A stretch of DNA of 64,000 bases from Ilyonectria destructans (lineage: Eukaryota; Ascomycota; Sordariomycetes; Hypocreales; Nectriaceae). The notes beneath the pieces are model-generated. The model was given only the letters and a program-made list of their open reading frames with translations. It searched no databases and was not told the DNA's origin. Below, one piece after another: positions 44,755-56,610 of this stretch. The first letter of the stretch is position 1; every line of letters starts with the position of its first letter. The stretch is taken from the NCBI GenBank assembly GCA_020740775.1, contig JAHEWK010000007.1, positions 372,001-436,000 of the forward strand, given 5' to 3'. Made by a program: the position numbers and the translations under genes.

Positions 44755-45921
44755 GAGAAGAAGACGGAAACGGAAGTGTGTACAGACAGATTGTTTTCAG
44801 GGACAGACCAGTGCTTGGGTAAGGGACCCACGCTGGGCTAGGCCGTAACCAGCAGACAGACAGACAAACCAGACAGATAGACCGAAAGAGACAAGTAAAG
44901 AATCAGACCTAAGCCCGAGCGAGCCAAGCCAGCCTGCGAGTTTCCACCTGACCCTTGTTCGGCGCGGAGGTCGGAAAACGAGAAGGACAGATGGTATTGT
45001 CAACTGAAATCCCTTATCCAAAATCTTACGGTATATTTCTCCCTTGAGTATGGTTGACCTTACTCTTCCTACTTTGTTCTATCTCAACCTCTGCCGAACC
45101 TCAGTAATACGTCTTGCAAGGCATAAAATGTTGTAGAATTGAAGCTCGACAAACCGAGTATGGCCAAGTTGGTCGGCACTAAGTATGTTTCTCCATTTTA
45201 CTCCGTAGAGCTGCAGTCTAACCCAAGTAAATGTCATGCGGATGGCGTCAGCACATATCCCTGCTACTTATGCTGACCCTCAACTTGCTGTGCTATTTCA
45301 TTAGCCATGCTCGTGATAGAATTAGTCGTCGATACTGCCGAGCTTTCCTAACCGAACATAAATTCAGCTTCGTCCACGCTGACGTGACACCGGTTATGCT
45401 CGGTTCTTCCGAGCGTCACCTCGGTTCGTCTAACCTTTCTGGGTATGGACTGCCTCTTAAATCACCGGTATAAAGCTATCTGTCTTTATGCCATACAACG
45501 CATATGGACTCGAGCATTCGGCAAGACGTTATCCCGTTCCGTATTTCTAAGCTCTCATCGAGTGGGCCGAGACTTGAGGCGTGCCACGTATTCTGCGGTG
45601 GCCCCATTTTGCCGCCGATTAAACCCACTATGGAAATCTCAAGGTAACATTGGGCATGCGACTGGTTGCCACGTTCGCGTTGACGTGTATTGCCGAGACA
45701 ACAGCGCACTTCACCGCTTGTTCCGGCGCTGTCAAGTTCGCAGATGACTGGTTGGTGATCCTCCACCATGTGGATCGCGTTGGGTTCGCATCGCCCTAGT
45801 TGATCTGCACGAATGCCTTGGCCACAGACCCCGGTGGGATCATCGGGCAGCCGAAGTGAGTCAACAAAACAAGAGGCATCGAGGGGAAAACTTGAGGATT
45901 GGTTCTCACTCTGGTCGAGAC
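44755..45921. other. Intergenic region, nothing recognised
   Basis: 3' flank of the FAD monooxygenase and 5' flank of the hypothetical gene at 45922. A short purine/CAGACAGA-type run occurs near 44850-44885. No gene recognised. Confidence 0.5.
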
Positions 45922-48269
45922 ATGGAAGCCATGAATGGGAATAGCATCACCGAGCTGGGCATTCCTCGGCTCATCGAATCCACATCCATCCTGTACAAGA
46001 CTCTCGAGGACCACGTGACTGGCAGCGTGACTCTGGACACGCCCAAGGAGTTGCATGATGAAGTTGCCGAGTGGATGAGGCTCCTGGAGCACATCAACCA
46101 GGTGCAAATACCAGGCAGTGGCCTGGAGAACAAACTCCATGAAGGCCAAAACCTTTTCGGCAAATACGCTACTACGCTATTTGACGTCAACATCCATCTT
46201 GAGATCTCCAAGAGATCTATGGACCCAGAGAAGAGCTCTTGGGCCAGGGATGAGTTGTACACGCTTCGACGGTCACTTCAAGAGCAGCGTGGTGATGTGG
46301 AAAGGTGGATGACAGAAGCAACGTAAGGAGACCCATTTTAATAATGCTTGATCTAACATTGTGCAGGGTTGTGCCGACCTATTCAGAGGATACTAGGCGA
46401 GAAACATATCTTGACCCTCAGCCTATGGACCTTCGTGTCGGTGCCATTTTGAGAGATGCGCCAAAGGTTCAACTTAGCAACCGCTGGAAGGAGGGAGAGC
46501 CGAATTTCCAACATGGGTCTCACAACCAGCAGACCTGGGGCCATGCGCAAGACGTCACAGAACGCCAGCGTCTACAAACTCCGGCTCCAGAGCCCACTGA
46601 GCAACAACAGTCTTGGCATTCACAGATGATGGAAAAAGCCAAGTGCATTGCCACAGGAATGGAGGAGATGGGGCTTCACCTGAACAATCTCAACAAGTTT
46701 GATATCTCGGCCCACGACTCAACGCAAAGCCGAGGGCACCTCACGACGCTATTTGACCAGACAAAGGAGGACTTTTGGAAGTTCCTGCAAGATTTCCATG
46801 ATCTTGAAGCGAAATTAGCCACCGAGGGCCCTGCCAAAGGTAGTGTGTGTACTATTCTCCGTAAGATGCATGCTGACATAGAAGCTCCTTCAGAGAAACA
46901 GAGGATGGCTAGTAACAGCACTCAAACTGGACACAGGTTCAACTCGAACTCTGAACTGCGCAAGTCCGTCGACTCCACAAACTCTGCCAACGAGTGGCGG
47001 CAATTCGACCAAACGAGAGATTCCCCTCGACGTTTGTCCTATCACCAATCGCATGCGATCGAGTCACGCGAAATACATGATGGTGATGACAACACCATCG
47101 TTGCACCGTTGACTGAAATGGCACTCAACGGCACTCACACTATCGATGCAACATCTACAATCGAAACTTTCCTTACAGCGCTCCCCGAAACCCATCCGAT
47201 GTCGCCCATTGTCAGCGATCGAGAAAGCGAGGCCCTGGTCCTCAAGTACCCTTCATTTATTGGTGTCGACAGCATATCAAAGGCTATCATCGAAAAGGAC
47301 ACCAGGCAATTCACCAAGTCATTTTCTCAGCTTGTTGGCGGGTCTCTCGGCAAAACCGGCTTGGAGCTGGGTGTCGTGGAGGTCGACGGGAACAATTGGG
47401 TGGCTCAATTCTGCGACACGCACCGTTATCTCTGCGGCATTTTGATTGCCATTACTGTTCCAAAGGACCTTTTCTTGTGGCATACCCGACACTTCCCAGT
47501 CGATTCCGACACCTGGACCAAGGGAGCCCTTGTCAGAACCATGTCCATCGTGACAGAACCGCCTCGATATCTACACTCGTATCCACTGCGCCACGGCCGA
47601 AACCTATCGTTGAGCAACCCCAACTTTCTTTTGCACTGGAACCTCGAAGATATCAAGGAACCCCACGTCTCGGCCCGATTCAAAGAGCTCGTGCAGGTCG
47701 GAGGTGAGCTGCAGAAGAGAATTGGGTCCTTTTCCTACAAGCAGCTGGTTGTCTGCATCACGATCCCGTGGTGGATATGCTACAAAGACACGTCCGGAGA
47801 CCGGAAACAGGCAATGGAATTTTTGGAACGAATGGGAATTGCCGGAGCGATACCCGTGAATGAGAAGTCTGACGGCGGAGTTCGGAAAACGCTATGGTGT
47901 CCGTCACGCATCAAACTCGGCGGATCGGACCAGAGCGTGCACGCATTCCTTCAAGAGGTGAGTCAACTTAGCCCTGGACATGCGAGCGATATACTGACTT
48001 CTTAGACCACATTTACCGGATCGCCAGAACTGCAACCTGCCATTTCTGCCACGCCCACACGATTCGTCGTGGTCACAGTTCGGAGAGGACACGTTTCCGA
48101 CTGGGTGGATGCCGTCCAATATGCTCTTGGGATGGATAGCAAGACCCTACGGTACTCGGTACCAACTAAAGAACCCATCAGCTTCAGCCAGCTGAACAGA
48201 TTTTATCGGAATGGCAGGAACCCAGGTCCAGAGCAATCTAAGAAAGTTGCACCGTCAGATAGATCATGA
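45922..48269 (+). CDS. Hypothetical fungal protein, helical N-terminus
   Basis: Three exons (45922-46322, 46367-47957, 48006-48269) with introns of 44 and 48 bases give 751 residues; a frame extending upstream begins only at GTG, so ATG 45922 is used. Residues 1-130 look alpha-helical (RLIESTSILYKTLEDHV, ELYTLRRSLQEQRGDVERWM). A Gln- and Ser-rich, probably disordered middle follows. From about residue 420 there is a folded C-terminal part with FIGVDSISKAIIEKD, GWVAQFCDTHRYLCGI-like sequence, and VVTVRRGHVSDWVDAVQYALG near the end. I recognise no family and see no signal peptide or membrane span. The consistent frame across three exons and balanced composition support a real gene. Confidence 0.7.
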
Positions 48270-49015
48270 AATACCTGAATACTAGTTTGTTTTGATTTTT
48301 CTTTTCATATTTCTTACTATAGTCTCTTTCATTTCCTCTGCGATTTTAAATATCTATGTTTGCGGCTCGGCCTGTACTAAATGCATCTTCCACGAAGAAA
48401 ATAGACACGTTTCTTTCCTTCCTTGATGATAGGGACGTTTCATGAAGTGCGTTAACCTACCCGTGAGCCCAACCCTTTACGTAGCTAGCGCCAGATCACT
48501 TCACTAACTCATTTCGTTGCTGGACTTTATACATATGTTATCTCTAGCCTTGTCTATACTAAGTATTTTTCCCAGTAACATGCGAAACTCAAGTGTCGCA
48601 ATCTATGGTTTGTACTAAAAGTGTGCCTACTGTTCAATTAACTAATCGTGGTTAAATGATATACCAGTGATTGAATTCTCAACCAACTTGTATATAAGTA
48701 TTGTAGCTGTCACATTTTGGGATCATCGTGAGACATTTGGCACAGATTCCAGACCGGGTGCTTGGAATCCGGTCTGGGCTACGGTCTCAGACCTCCGGAC
48801 CTCAGCCCCGGAAGCTGCTGGAGGTCGCCCTCATCTCACTAATAAGACTGACCCCTAGCCCATCGTTTGATAGGGAATCAAGGGCTTTCATCATCATAAT
48901 CCTGATCCTATCCACTCAGTGTGACAGTAGCCAGTTTTATAGATTGGTAACTAGTCAACAAAGAATATAGATCATATAGGCAAATGTAACATTGTTTATT
49001 CTACTTAATAGAACC
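48270..49015. other. Intergenic region between convergent genes
   Basis: AT-rich 3' flanks of the hypothetical gene and of the large membrane protein gene. Nothing recognised. Confidence 0.5.
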
Positions 49016-51664
49016 TCAGTTATAGTGAATCCCTGCTCTAACACCCTGTACATATTTCTTAACATTTGCATTCTTATTTCGTCGTCCGCATTGGCATTCT
49101 TCTTCTGTCCCGTCACTTTCCCCTAGTACAATTTCCAACTTTTGATTCTCACCCACGGCCCTCACCCTTGCGGTTGCTGTCCATGTTTGAGAGCTCTCAA
49201 CGCCTCCACCTACCTTGCCTAAACTATTGGGGGATGTTGAACGCAAGGCAAGTAGTAGCATCTGCCCAACGCTACCCCAGCTGGAGCTGTGCCATGGATG
49301 AGAAGATAAAAGAATTGTTGCCATATGAACGAGAACAATAATAATATGTAGGATAAGAACGGCAAACGCACAAGGTATAGCGCGGCTATTTAGAAATTTG
49401 TAAATGAATGGCCTGTTATATATAGTGTTGTAAATAATCGTAGAATTCTGGGGATCGCTTTCGTTTATATAAAGCGGATTCGTGTACGTTGAATAAGGCG
49501 CTGGTCTGCCGGGGAAGAACCCAAGCTTCCGTTCATTTTGACTACTAGTAAAGTCCATTTCGGTGCTGTGACTCCCCGATAGTGCGTCAGCAAGGTGTGT
49601 TGCAAGAGACATCGGGAAGCAGGATTCAAGAAATCCATGATTGTTGCCGCAAAAGCGGAGTATTTGTTGATATGTAGAGTTTGATGGCGAGATGTCTGGA
49701 AAGTCTATGCCAGTGAGCCATCCATCTCCCATCCGAATGAGGTCTCCTGTTGATGAAGATTCATGCGAAGGTCCAAACCCATCATCGATCGGAAGATCCA
49801 AGTGACTTTGGATGATACTCGCCTTTTTCTCAATCCAGATGTCCGCCCTCACCCAGTGAGCCGAAATAATACAAAGACTGAGTCCTAAGACGTTTGGGTT
49901 GAAGGGTTCCCAGCTCCCATGGCCCTCTTCATCAAATTGCAAGCTCTCGTTAACACGCGTCGCGAACAGAATGCTGGCGCTGATCGGCTGGTTTGTGATA
50001 TGGCCGATGTTCAGAAATCTATAGCTTGCAGGGCCTGGCGGAGTCTCGATCTCATCCAGCTCTTTAAGAGGAGAAGTATTGTTGACATTGAGTAAAATTG
50101 TGTCCTTTAAAACCTTGGAGTTGAATTTGAACACTGCAGTTCCTTTGTCCATCCATGCGTCGGAACAGGAGACAGACACAGAAGGCTGTTTCCATCTTAA
50201 CAAATCAGGAGAATCCGTCCTCTTCTGCGCGGACTTCACAAGCCACTTCGTTGTATTTAACTGGAATGAAGTGATGTACTCTTGAAGTGATACAGTCACG
50301 AAACCCATAGGACACGTCGCGGTGACTAAAAAGTCCGGCTGTGTAGGGGCAAAGTCTGCGAAAAGCGATATATATCGCCATAAGAGGTGGTGAAAGGGGA
50401 AAACGGAGTATGTGATGTTTCCGAGAAAGACATTTGTATTGCCATGCACATAGACCTTTCCAGGGCGATTAATGATTTTGTGAATGAGAGGAACAAAAAT
50501 TTCCAACGGCAAGGTTGGACTGAATCCAGACTGTAGCTGCACTGTCCCTAATGCATTCTGGGCATGCCGAGAGTCGAGATTTGTCTCGAAAACCAAGCCA
50601 TTGACGAACCAGATGTCCCAAAGGCTGTCGCTTTCAAATAAGGACCACCCTTGGCGTGGAATCATTATGATTGCTGAAAGAGGTCCCGAACTTATGGCAA
50701 GTAGAGAGAGTAAGATGATCAAGATACCCGTCATTCGGTGCAGCAGGCGATTCGCCGCTGGCTTTAGCAAGACACCCCATAACTCCCAACTCACTAGATA
50801 CTGAATCGGGGAGCCAAGGTGAAACGCCGAAGAAATGAGGCCGAGGGGAATTCCGCCATCTTCAATGAGGCCGTAGCATATCCTATGGAGTAGTATGTCC
50901 GTAAGAGAAGCCAGAACCGAAGCTTCATGTGCCTTGGCTGCAAATTGGAGGGCATTCAGCTCTTCATTCGTAGGTTGTGCCCATTGTAAGTTTGATGTGT
51001 AGAATGAGAGTAATATCAAGGTAATTATGATAGACGGTAGATGAATCAGTGCGAAGTGGCGTAGAGCAGACTTTTTCTTCTCATTACAGACGACCTTTGA
51101 GGGCTCGGCACCATTCAGCTTCTCCATGTAGGCCGCCAAGGACCGATTCAACGTTTGTCCATTTTCGGCAGCATTTGCGGGCACCGCTTCGTATGATTGT
51201 CGGACCATACCAGTACTGCTGAAGAAGGATTCGGCTCCAACACTGGATGTGGACGCTTCCATGGGCGTAATTTCTTCAGGCAATGTCGATGCTTGAGATT
51301 GAGCATCGGAATGGAGCCGAAGAAGACAAGTCATGGGTTCTTTATGCAACTCAGATGTTGGAGACGGCCGGATCAGCAGCCCATTTTCTTGCAACTCTAC
51401 ATCTTCGACGCTCTATGAGTGGTTAGAGTTAGAAAGCAAGAGGCAATTAAAAGGCGTGAATACCTTTTCCTCATGTGCATCTCTGCCTGGATCAAGACAT
51501 TTGGGGTTTGAAGATTCGAGATCGTTGTTGTGGCGCATGATTGCTCCTTGAGTTGGGTTGCGATGGAGATTTTGGAGTTGAAGAAACGGCTTCACAGATT
51601 TTGGTTGGGCGATAGCAGCAGAGAAGGGAAGAGCAGGCAGTACAGGATGGAGTGGACTTGACAT
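49016..51664 (-). CDS. Large fungal membrane protein of unknown function
   Basis: Two exons (51464-51664, 49016-51412) give 865 residues from ATG 51664; ATG 51538 is an alternative start. The N-terminal 170 residues are soluble. A hydrophobic segment (SIIITLILLSFYTS) follows, then the conserved-looking block TNEELNALQFAAKAHEASV, LASLTDILLHRICYGLI and GGIPLGLISSAFHLGSP. Further spans are near IIILLSLLAISSGPLSAII and, at the C-terminus, AFAVLILHIIIVLVHMATILL. A large loop of about 400 residues with several N-x-S/T sites lies between, consistent with an extracellular or lumenal domain. It belongs to a widespread family of uncharacterised fungal transmembrane proteins. The role is unknown. Confidence 0.8.
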
Positions 51665-53508
51665 AGAAATTCATCAGGCCGCGGAATAATCAATCGGGGG
51701 CTGCAAAGGGTTATTTGTGACCACTGTAGCAGTAAGCGCAGTTAGTATGTTGATGATGAGTCAATTTTCATGCAGGCACCACCACAAATATGTTGTGGTG
51801 CGTTGGCTGTGAATACGCCACCTCCTATCCTAAGTAATAAATGGCACTGTTAGGTGGGACGGATGGAAAGACGGTGTACATTATCGGACCGATGGAGCGA
51901 GAAGTCGCCAATGTCGTCATGAGTTTTGTGTACAACATAGACCCCATCTCGAAAAGTAGTCAACTTGTACTAGTGCTGCGGTAGCGATTGGAGAATGCAT
52001 CATGTGTCGACCAGAATCAAGAGACCATACCCAAAGATAGTTGGGGAGGCCACGACCTCCCTGCATTAACTTGAGGTTTGGTCTTGAGAAACTATACCTG
52101 GAAAGGCGCGTAAGCAAAAGCGAAGGAGAATCAAGAAGAAACTAGCAACTCCTTAGATGCAAGTGGCTACCTCTTGTATCCACAAGTTCGCTAGAATGAG
52201 GCTGACTGCTTTGAAAGTGCAACTGCCCCTCATGCTGTGTCTCGTAAATGAAGGGCCGATAGTCATGGACCCGAATGTATGCCATGTTTCACGACATACG
52301 CGAGGCTCATGCATGTCTCCGCCACTCACTTGGTCAGGCGCCAATCTTTCAGTTTCACTAGATTGATCCTGCTCTTCGGGGCAGCTGAGCATACATATGC
52401 CTCTCGGACGGACGTCGTAAGGTGATTGGACTCCCTGGCATATACATGAGCCTTTCCAAGATATTTACACCTGGCCAAGCCGCCCCCAAGAGCAGACTCT
52501 TTACGGTATTGCCCCCCTGAATCGAGATAGCAGAGCCGCAACGTCGGACGATTCTCAGGGTCCCCGGGCACCCCAACTGTTATATTTTTTGCGGTTGCGC
52601 AGCAGCTTCATCTCTTACAGGTGTCCATAATCTTACAATACACGCGACCCCCTAGGCTTCGCTCTGCAGGAACATGATCGAGACCCAGTATACCCGCTTC
52701 CGGTCCATTGCCACGATCTTATGTAGCGACACGGTGGCAAATTTTCATGGGCCGGCCATATGATCTTACATATTTCCTAGAAGCTTTGCGCCTGTAATGC
52801 CTCCCTAATCCCAGTTGGTCCTAAGTCGAGGCGGCCATATTTCCGTCGAAAACAATGTTCTAGGGCTCTGTAGGAGTCCACTTCGGCCATGACACGCTGA
52901 CAGACGGCACTGCATCAAGACGTTAGAAATTGCACCACCTACGCGCAGTGAAACGCTTCCCGGCAGTAAAGCTGAAGTCTAGGGTAAGAGAGATGACTCG
53001 GAGGTTTGACTGCGTCCTGACGTCCCCCCCCCACCTCTGCTGTCGGGGCTAACTTAGTTGCTAGGCCCGGTACGGAGTACCTCATCTTGAATTCATTTTT
53101 TTTGCCTCGTATTGTAGCATGGATTGTCGAGTTGTGGCACTTGTAGGGCGCCCGAGCCTACAGCTGATGAGCATGTGAAGAGGGGAATGGTGCACTACAA
53201 AACCCCTCCGCTTCATCCGGAGAAGAAGCGCTTCAGGCTGTAATTCACTCACTATCCCTGCTTCTTATGTTTCTTGACCTCATAACTGCGTCACAGGTAT
53301 TCTCGAGATCCGCTCTTTTCTGGGCGCACCCGTCATTCCAGCCAAAGTTTCCCTTTCCTTTAGCAAACATTTCGCTGAACAAGATACAAAAGAATTCGCA
53401 CAGCTACCGAAATTCCAATCGGTCAGCTTCGCCTCACGATTTCTTCCTAGAGGCGTACTATTTCTCGCATTGTGATTCTCGGAGACGCTCCAGAACATAG
53501 GCGGCGCA
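51665..53508. other. Long intergenic region, nothing recognised
   Basis: Divergent upstream regions of the membrane protein (leftward) and the MDR reductase (rightward). Short open frames have no motif. A run of nine C occurs near 53024-53032. No element ends, RNA gene or relic recognised. Confidence 0.5.
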
Positions 53509-54480
53509 ATGACAGCAAGGACTATGGAAGCGGTCGTTCTCCACGAAGCTGGAGGTCCCGAGATGTTAAAACTGGAGAGGATTCCCATTCCGCAGCCAAG
53601 CCGCGGGGAAGTCCTTATCCGCGTCAAGGCCTTTGGACTCAATCGGTCCGAGCTATTCACTCGACAAGGCCATTCTCCCGATGTTCGCTTCCCTCGTGTG
53701 CTAGGGATCGAAGCGGTCGGATTGGTTGAAGAAGCGCCAGGCGGAGAGTTTGAGAAAGGAAATATCGTCGCGACTGCAATGGGCGGGATGGGAAGAGCAT
53801 TTGACGGAGGCTACGCGGAATACACCTGCGTTCCGGTTCAGCAAGCCCAGGTTATTTCTACGAAACTGCCCTGGAGTGTCCTCGGTGCCTTGCCAGAGAT
53901 GCTACAAACAGCATACGGTTCGCTTTTCAAGTCACTTCGCCTCAAAAAGGGCGAACGTTTGCTTATTCGCGGCGGCACCACATCGGTTGGATTAGCTGCA
54001 GCTGCGATTGCCAAATCACACGGTGCCTTTGTAACATCAACAAGCCGCAGAGCCGATCGTGACCAAATGCTGCGCGAACACGGGGCAGACGACACGGTCG
54101 TCGACGACGGCGGCATATCTCGGAAGATCAAAGAACCCTTTGACAAAGTTCTGGAATTGGTAGGAACCGAAACCCTGCGCGACTCATTGCTCTGTGCAAA
54201 GGAGGGGGGAATCGTCTGCATGACCGGTATTGTCGGAAATAAGTGGACATTGAGCAACATCAACCCGATGGAATATATCCCATCAGCGGTGTGCTTGACG
54301 GTCTATGCGGGAGGGTCTGGCGACTTCATGGCAACGCCATTAGATGAATTGGCTAAGACTATCGCGGCAGGGAGCTTGAAGGTGAAGGTAGGGAAAACAT
54401 TTCAGCTCAAGGACATTGTCTCAGCACATCGAGTAATGGAAGAAAATACTGCTGGTGGGAAGATTGTTGTTCTAACCTAG
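53509..54480 (+). CDS. MDR-family NADPH oxidoreductase (quinone oxidoreductase-like)
   Basis: One uninterrupted frame of 323 residues, the normal length of zinc-free medium-chain reductases. The N-terminal GroES-like half has [29 protein letters not shown] and [11 protein letters not shown]. The Rossmann half has the nucleotide motif [16 protein letters not shown], followed by [13 protein letters not shown]. The zinc-binding cysteines of alcohol dehydrogenases are absent, pointing to a quinone, enone or enoyl reductase. It should be cytosolic and use NADPH. It is convergent with an SDR gene 350 bases away. The physiological substrate cannot be assigned. Confidence 0.92.
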   Translation: MTARTMEAVVLHEAGGPEMLKLERIPIPQPSRGEVLIRVKAFGLNRSELFTRQGHSPDVRFPRVLGIEAVGLVEEAPGGEFEKGNIVATAMGGMGRAFDGGYAEYTCVPVQQAQVISTKLPWSVLGALPEMLQTAYGSLFKSLRLKKGERLLIRGGTTSVGLAAAAIAKSHGAFVTSTSRRADRDQMLREHGADDTVVDDGGISRKIKEPFDKVLELVGTETLRDSLLCAKEGGIVCMTGIVGNKWTLSNINPMEYIPSAVCLTVYAGGSGDFMATPLDELAKTIAAGSLKVKVGKTFQLKDIVSAHRVMEENTAGGKIVVLT

Positions 54481-54833
54481 GAAGGGAAGTCAGTTAGGCT
54501 TGACACATCTTTTTTCTATTGTAGTTTTGTGCTATCATGTCCTGTCCGTATTTGCGGTGGAACATTTGGGACTTATCCAAGAGCGCCGACCGAGCTTCCC
54601 GCCCCAGCCAGGAATCTAAGGAACATCTAGCTTCCCTTCTAATTCCTTCTGATTTCATCAGAAGCAGCCTGGTCACTTTGACATTGTGATTGACTACAAC
54701 GGCCCAAGAGCAGGACCTGGAAATACTACAACAAAACTTCACCAGACTCTTTGAAGGGACAGATGATTTAGCTCGAGTATCGACGCTTTGTAATTTATTT
54801 CTCTACCTCTCCACGACACGACACAGAGGATTC
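54481..54833. other. Intergenic region between convergent reductase genes
   Basis: 3' flanks of the MDR and SDR genes; nothing recognised. Confidence 0.5.
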
Positions 54834-55820
54834 CTACTCATTGTCCCAACGGGAGTTCCATTCTCGATCGAAGCGCGTCAACGCTCTCTGAGCTGTAGGA
54901 ACACAGTCCAAAGCCTTGATGGAGATTCTTTCTGGTGCCCTCAGCATGTAGATAACCGAGTTGGCCAAGTCCTCGGCGACCAGCGGTTCGTAACCCTTAA
55001 AGAACTCATCCATGGCCTCCTTGTCGTATTGGACGCGTTGCAGGTGGAAATGTGTATCGACACAGCCAGGACGCAGGGTAAGAACACGAATGTCGGACTC
55101 AGAGGTCTCCATTCGCAAACTGTTGCTAAATCCCTCTAGAAACGCTTTGCTTGCGTGGTAGACAGCCTCACCATTGAATGGGGGGCATTCTAGACCCGTC
55201 ACAGAAGAAACATTGATGATGGTACCCTTCTTGCGAGGCCACATGCTGCGGTTGATTACCGAATGAGTGGTGAACATGACACCGTTGATGTTGGTGCCAG
55301 ACATTTGCTGCACAAGTTCTATCGGAAGCTCCCAGAACCTCGCGGGAGCCCCAAGAGCGAGACCAGCCTGGCAAGAGTTAGTTCAAAGGGCATATTTGTC
55401 TGGATTCAAAGAAGGACTCACATTGTTGACGAGAATATCAATCTGTCCAAGGTCCGAAATTGCTTGAGCCACTGCCTTGTCGACATCGCTGTGGTTCTGT
55501 ATGTCCACCGCGTACACTCCAATCTTAACTTTGTACCCTTTTTCTAGGATCGCGGCCCGGGTAGCTTCGAGTTTGTCCTTTCGCGCAACGTCAATTGCCA
55601 TTTCTTCATGCCACACAATCACAAAAATGTATTTACCTTGCTTCTGGACACGAGAGCGACGTTTACACCATGCTCAGCAAGCTTTATGGCAATAGCCTGG
55701 CCAATGCCCATAGAGGCGCCGGTCTGGTAGATCCGATGGTCAGCATACTACCGCGTATTCTAGGGAGGATCGGTGCCTCACAATCAGCGCAGTTCGTCCG
55801 GTCAAAGGTTGAGACTCCAT
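54834..55820 (-). CDS. Short-chain dehydrogenase/reductase
   Basis: Four exons (55782-55820, 55637-55723, 55422-55577, 54834-55367) give 271 residues, a classical SDR length. Spliced motifs are TGASMGIG (cofactor loop, residues 14-21), NNAG across the exon 3 to 4 junction, catalytic Ser in NVSSVTG, and YHASK for Tyr and Lys. The first intron splits the GxxxGxG region just before TGAS. The second acceptor reads CGAAAG, unusual but the only one that keeps frame and yields RSKDKLEATR. It should reduce a carbonyl or oxidise an alcohol with NAD(P). Substrate unknown. The head of a neighbouring open frame reaching 55872 is a shadow of the intron and 5' region. Confidence 0.9.
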
Positions 55821-56610
55821 GGCTAAGATTGGATCTTGTATCGTCGTTCCAAAAGGGAGAGTGAAGTAACATGTACTTGTGCCAGGTATATTGTTGTCGA
55901 GATTGATACGGCCACGACGCTCTTCTCTAGAAGCTCAGTCCTTGCTTATTTAACAAGTTCGTGATGACAAATCCATAGTGGAGAAACATCATCGATTCCA
56001 TGCAGCAATGGATCGGCTAGCTTCGCCTTGAGAGGCGGGGAATCCGCGCGTGATTAACCTCCCCGCGGGTCAAGCTCCGCGCGGGTTGATGAATCTGCAC
56101 GGGGGCTAGTCCTCCCCGGTACTATATCCGCACACTTAGCACTAGACCAGGACGCCTTGAGCTCCATAGCTATCGACGCAATTGGCTACATCAAAGTACT
56201 CTTGACGCATTACCAGACCGTGACCTGCATGGCTCATCTGGAGGTCCTAATCCCACTCAATCATAGTCCACGTCCCAACCTACCCTATACATCCACATTG
56301 GTTCATCCACATTGGTTCAGCCGGATCGTTACATATATCTCTCAGTTAATAAGTATCTATCTTACAATAGAGTTCTGGTTTAAGAATCTATTGCTCACTA
56401 AGTAATATACTCACTATCCTTGGCATTAGCAACTCGTATAGTTACTGTCAGTGCAATAGCCTTACTCTCAATGTATTAGGTCTTGTAACATAGTGGGTAG
56501 AACTAAAGGCCTATTTCTATTGGTTGTACCTAATATATAGCTTTGATCTATCGATGACTATGAGCCTATGGGGAGAGCCTAACCAAGGAGGAAAAAAAAA
56601 GAAACGCTCC
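55821..56610. other. Intergenic region with GC-rich block, then AT-rich tract
   Basis: A GC-rich block at about 56030-56120 holds several CCGCGCG/CCGCGGG strings in alternating orientation. It changes abruptly to an AT-rich stretch (56150-56590) containing a 14-base tandem repeat. The abrupt change in composition is reminiscent of decayed inserted DNA, but no element is identifiable. A poly-A run occurs at 56592-56602. Confidence 0.45.
56291..56318. repeat. Two tandem 14 bp units
   Basis: ATCCACATTGGTTC is repeated exactly twice (56291-56304, 56305-56318). It lies in AT-rich intergenic DNA. Confidence 0.8.

Noticed and set aside
52153..52576. Short frames upstream of the MDR gene
   Set aside because: No motif and no consistent exon structure.
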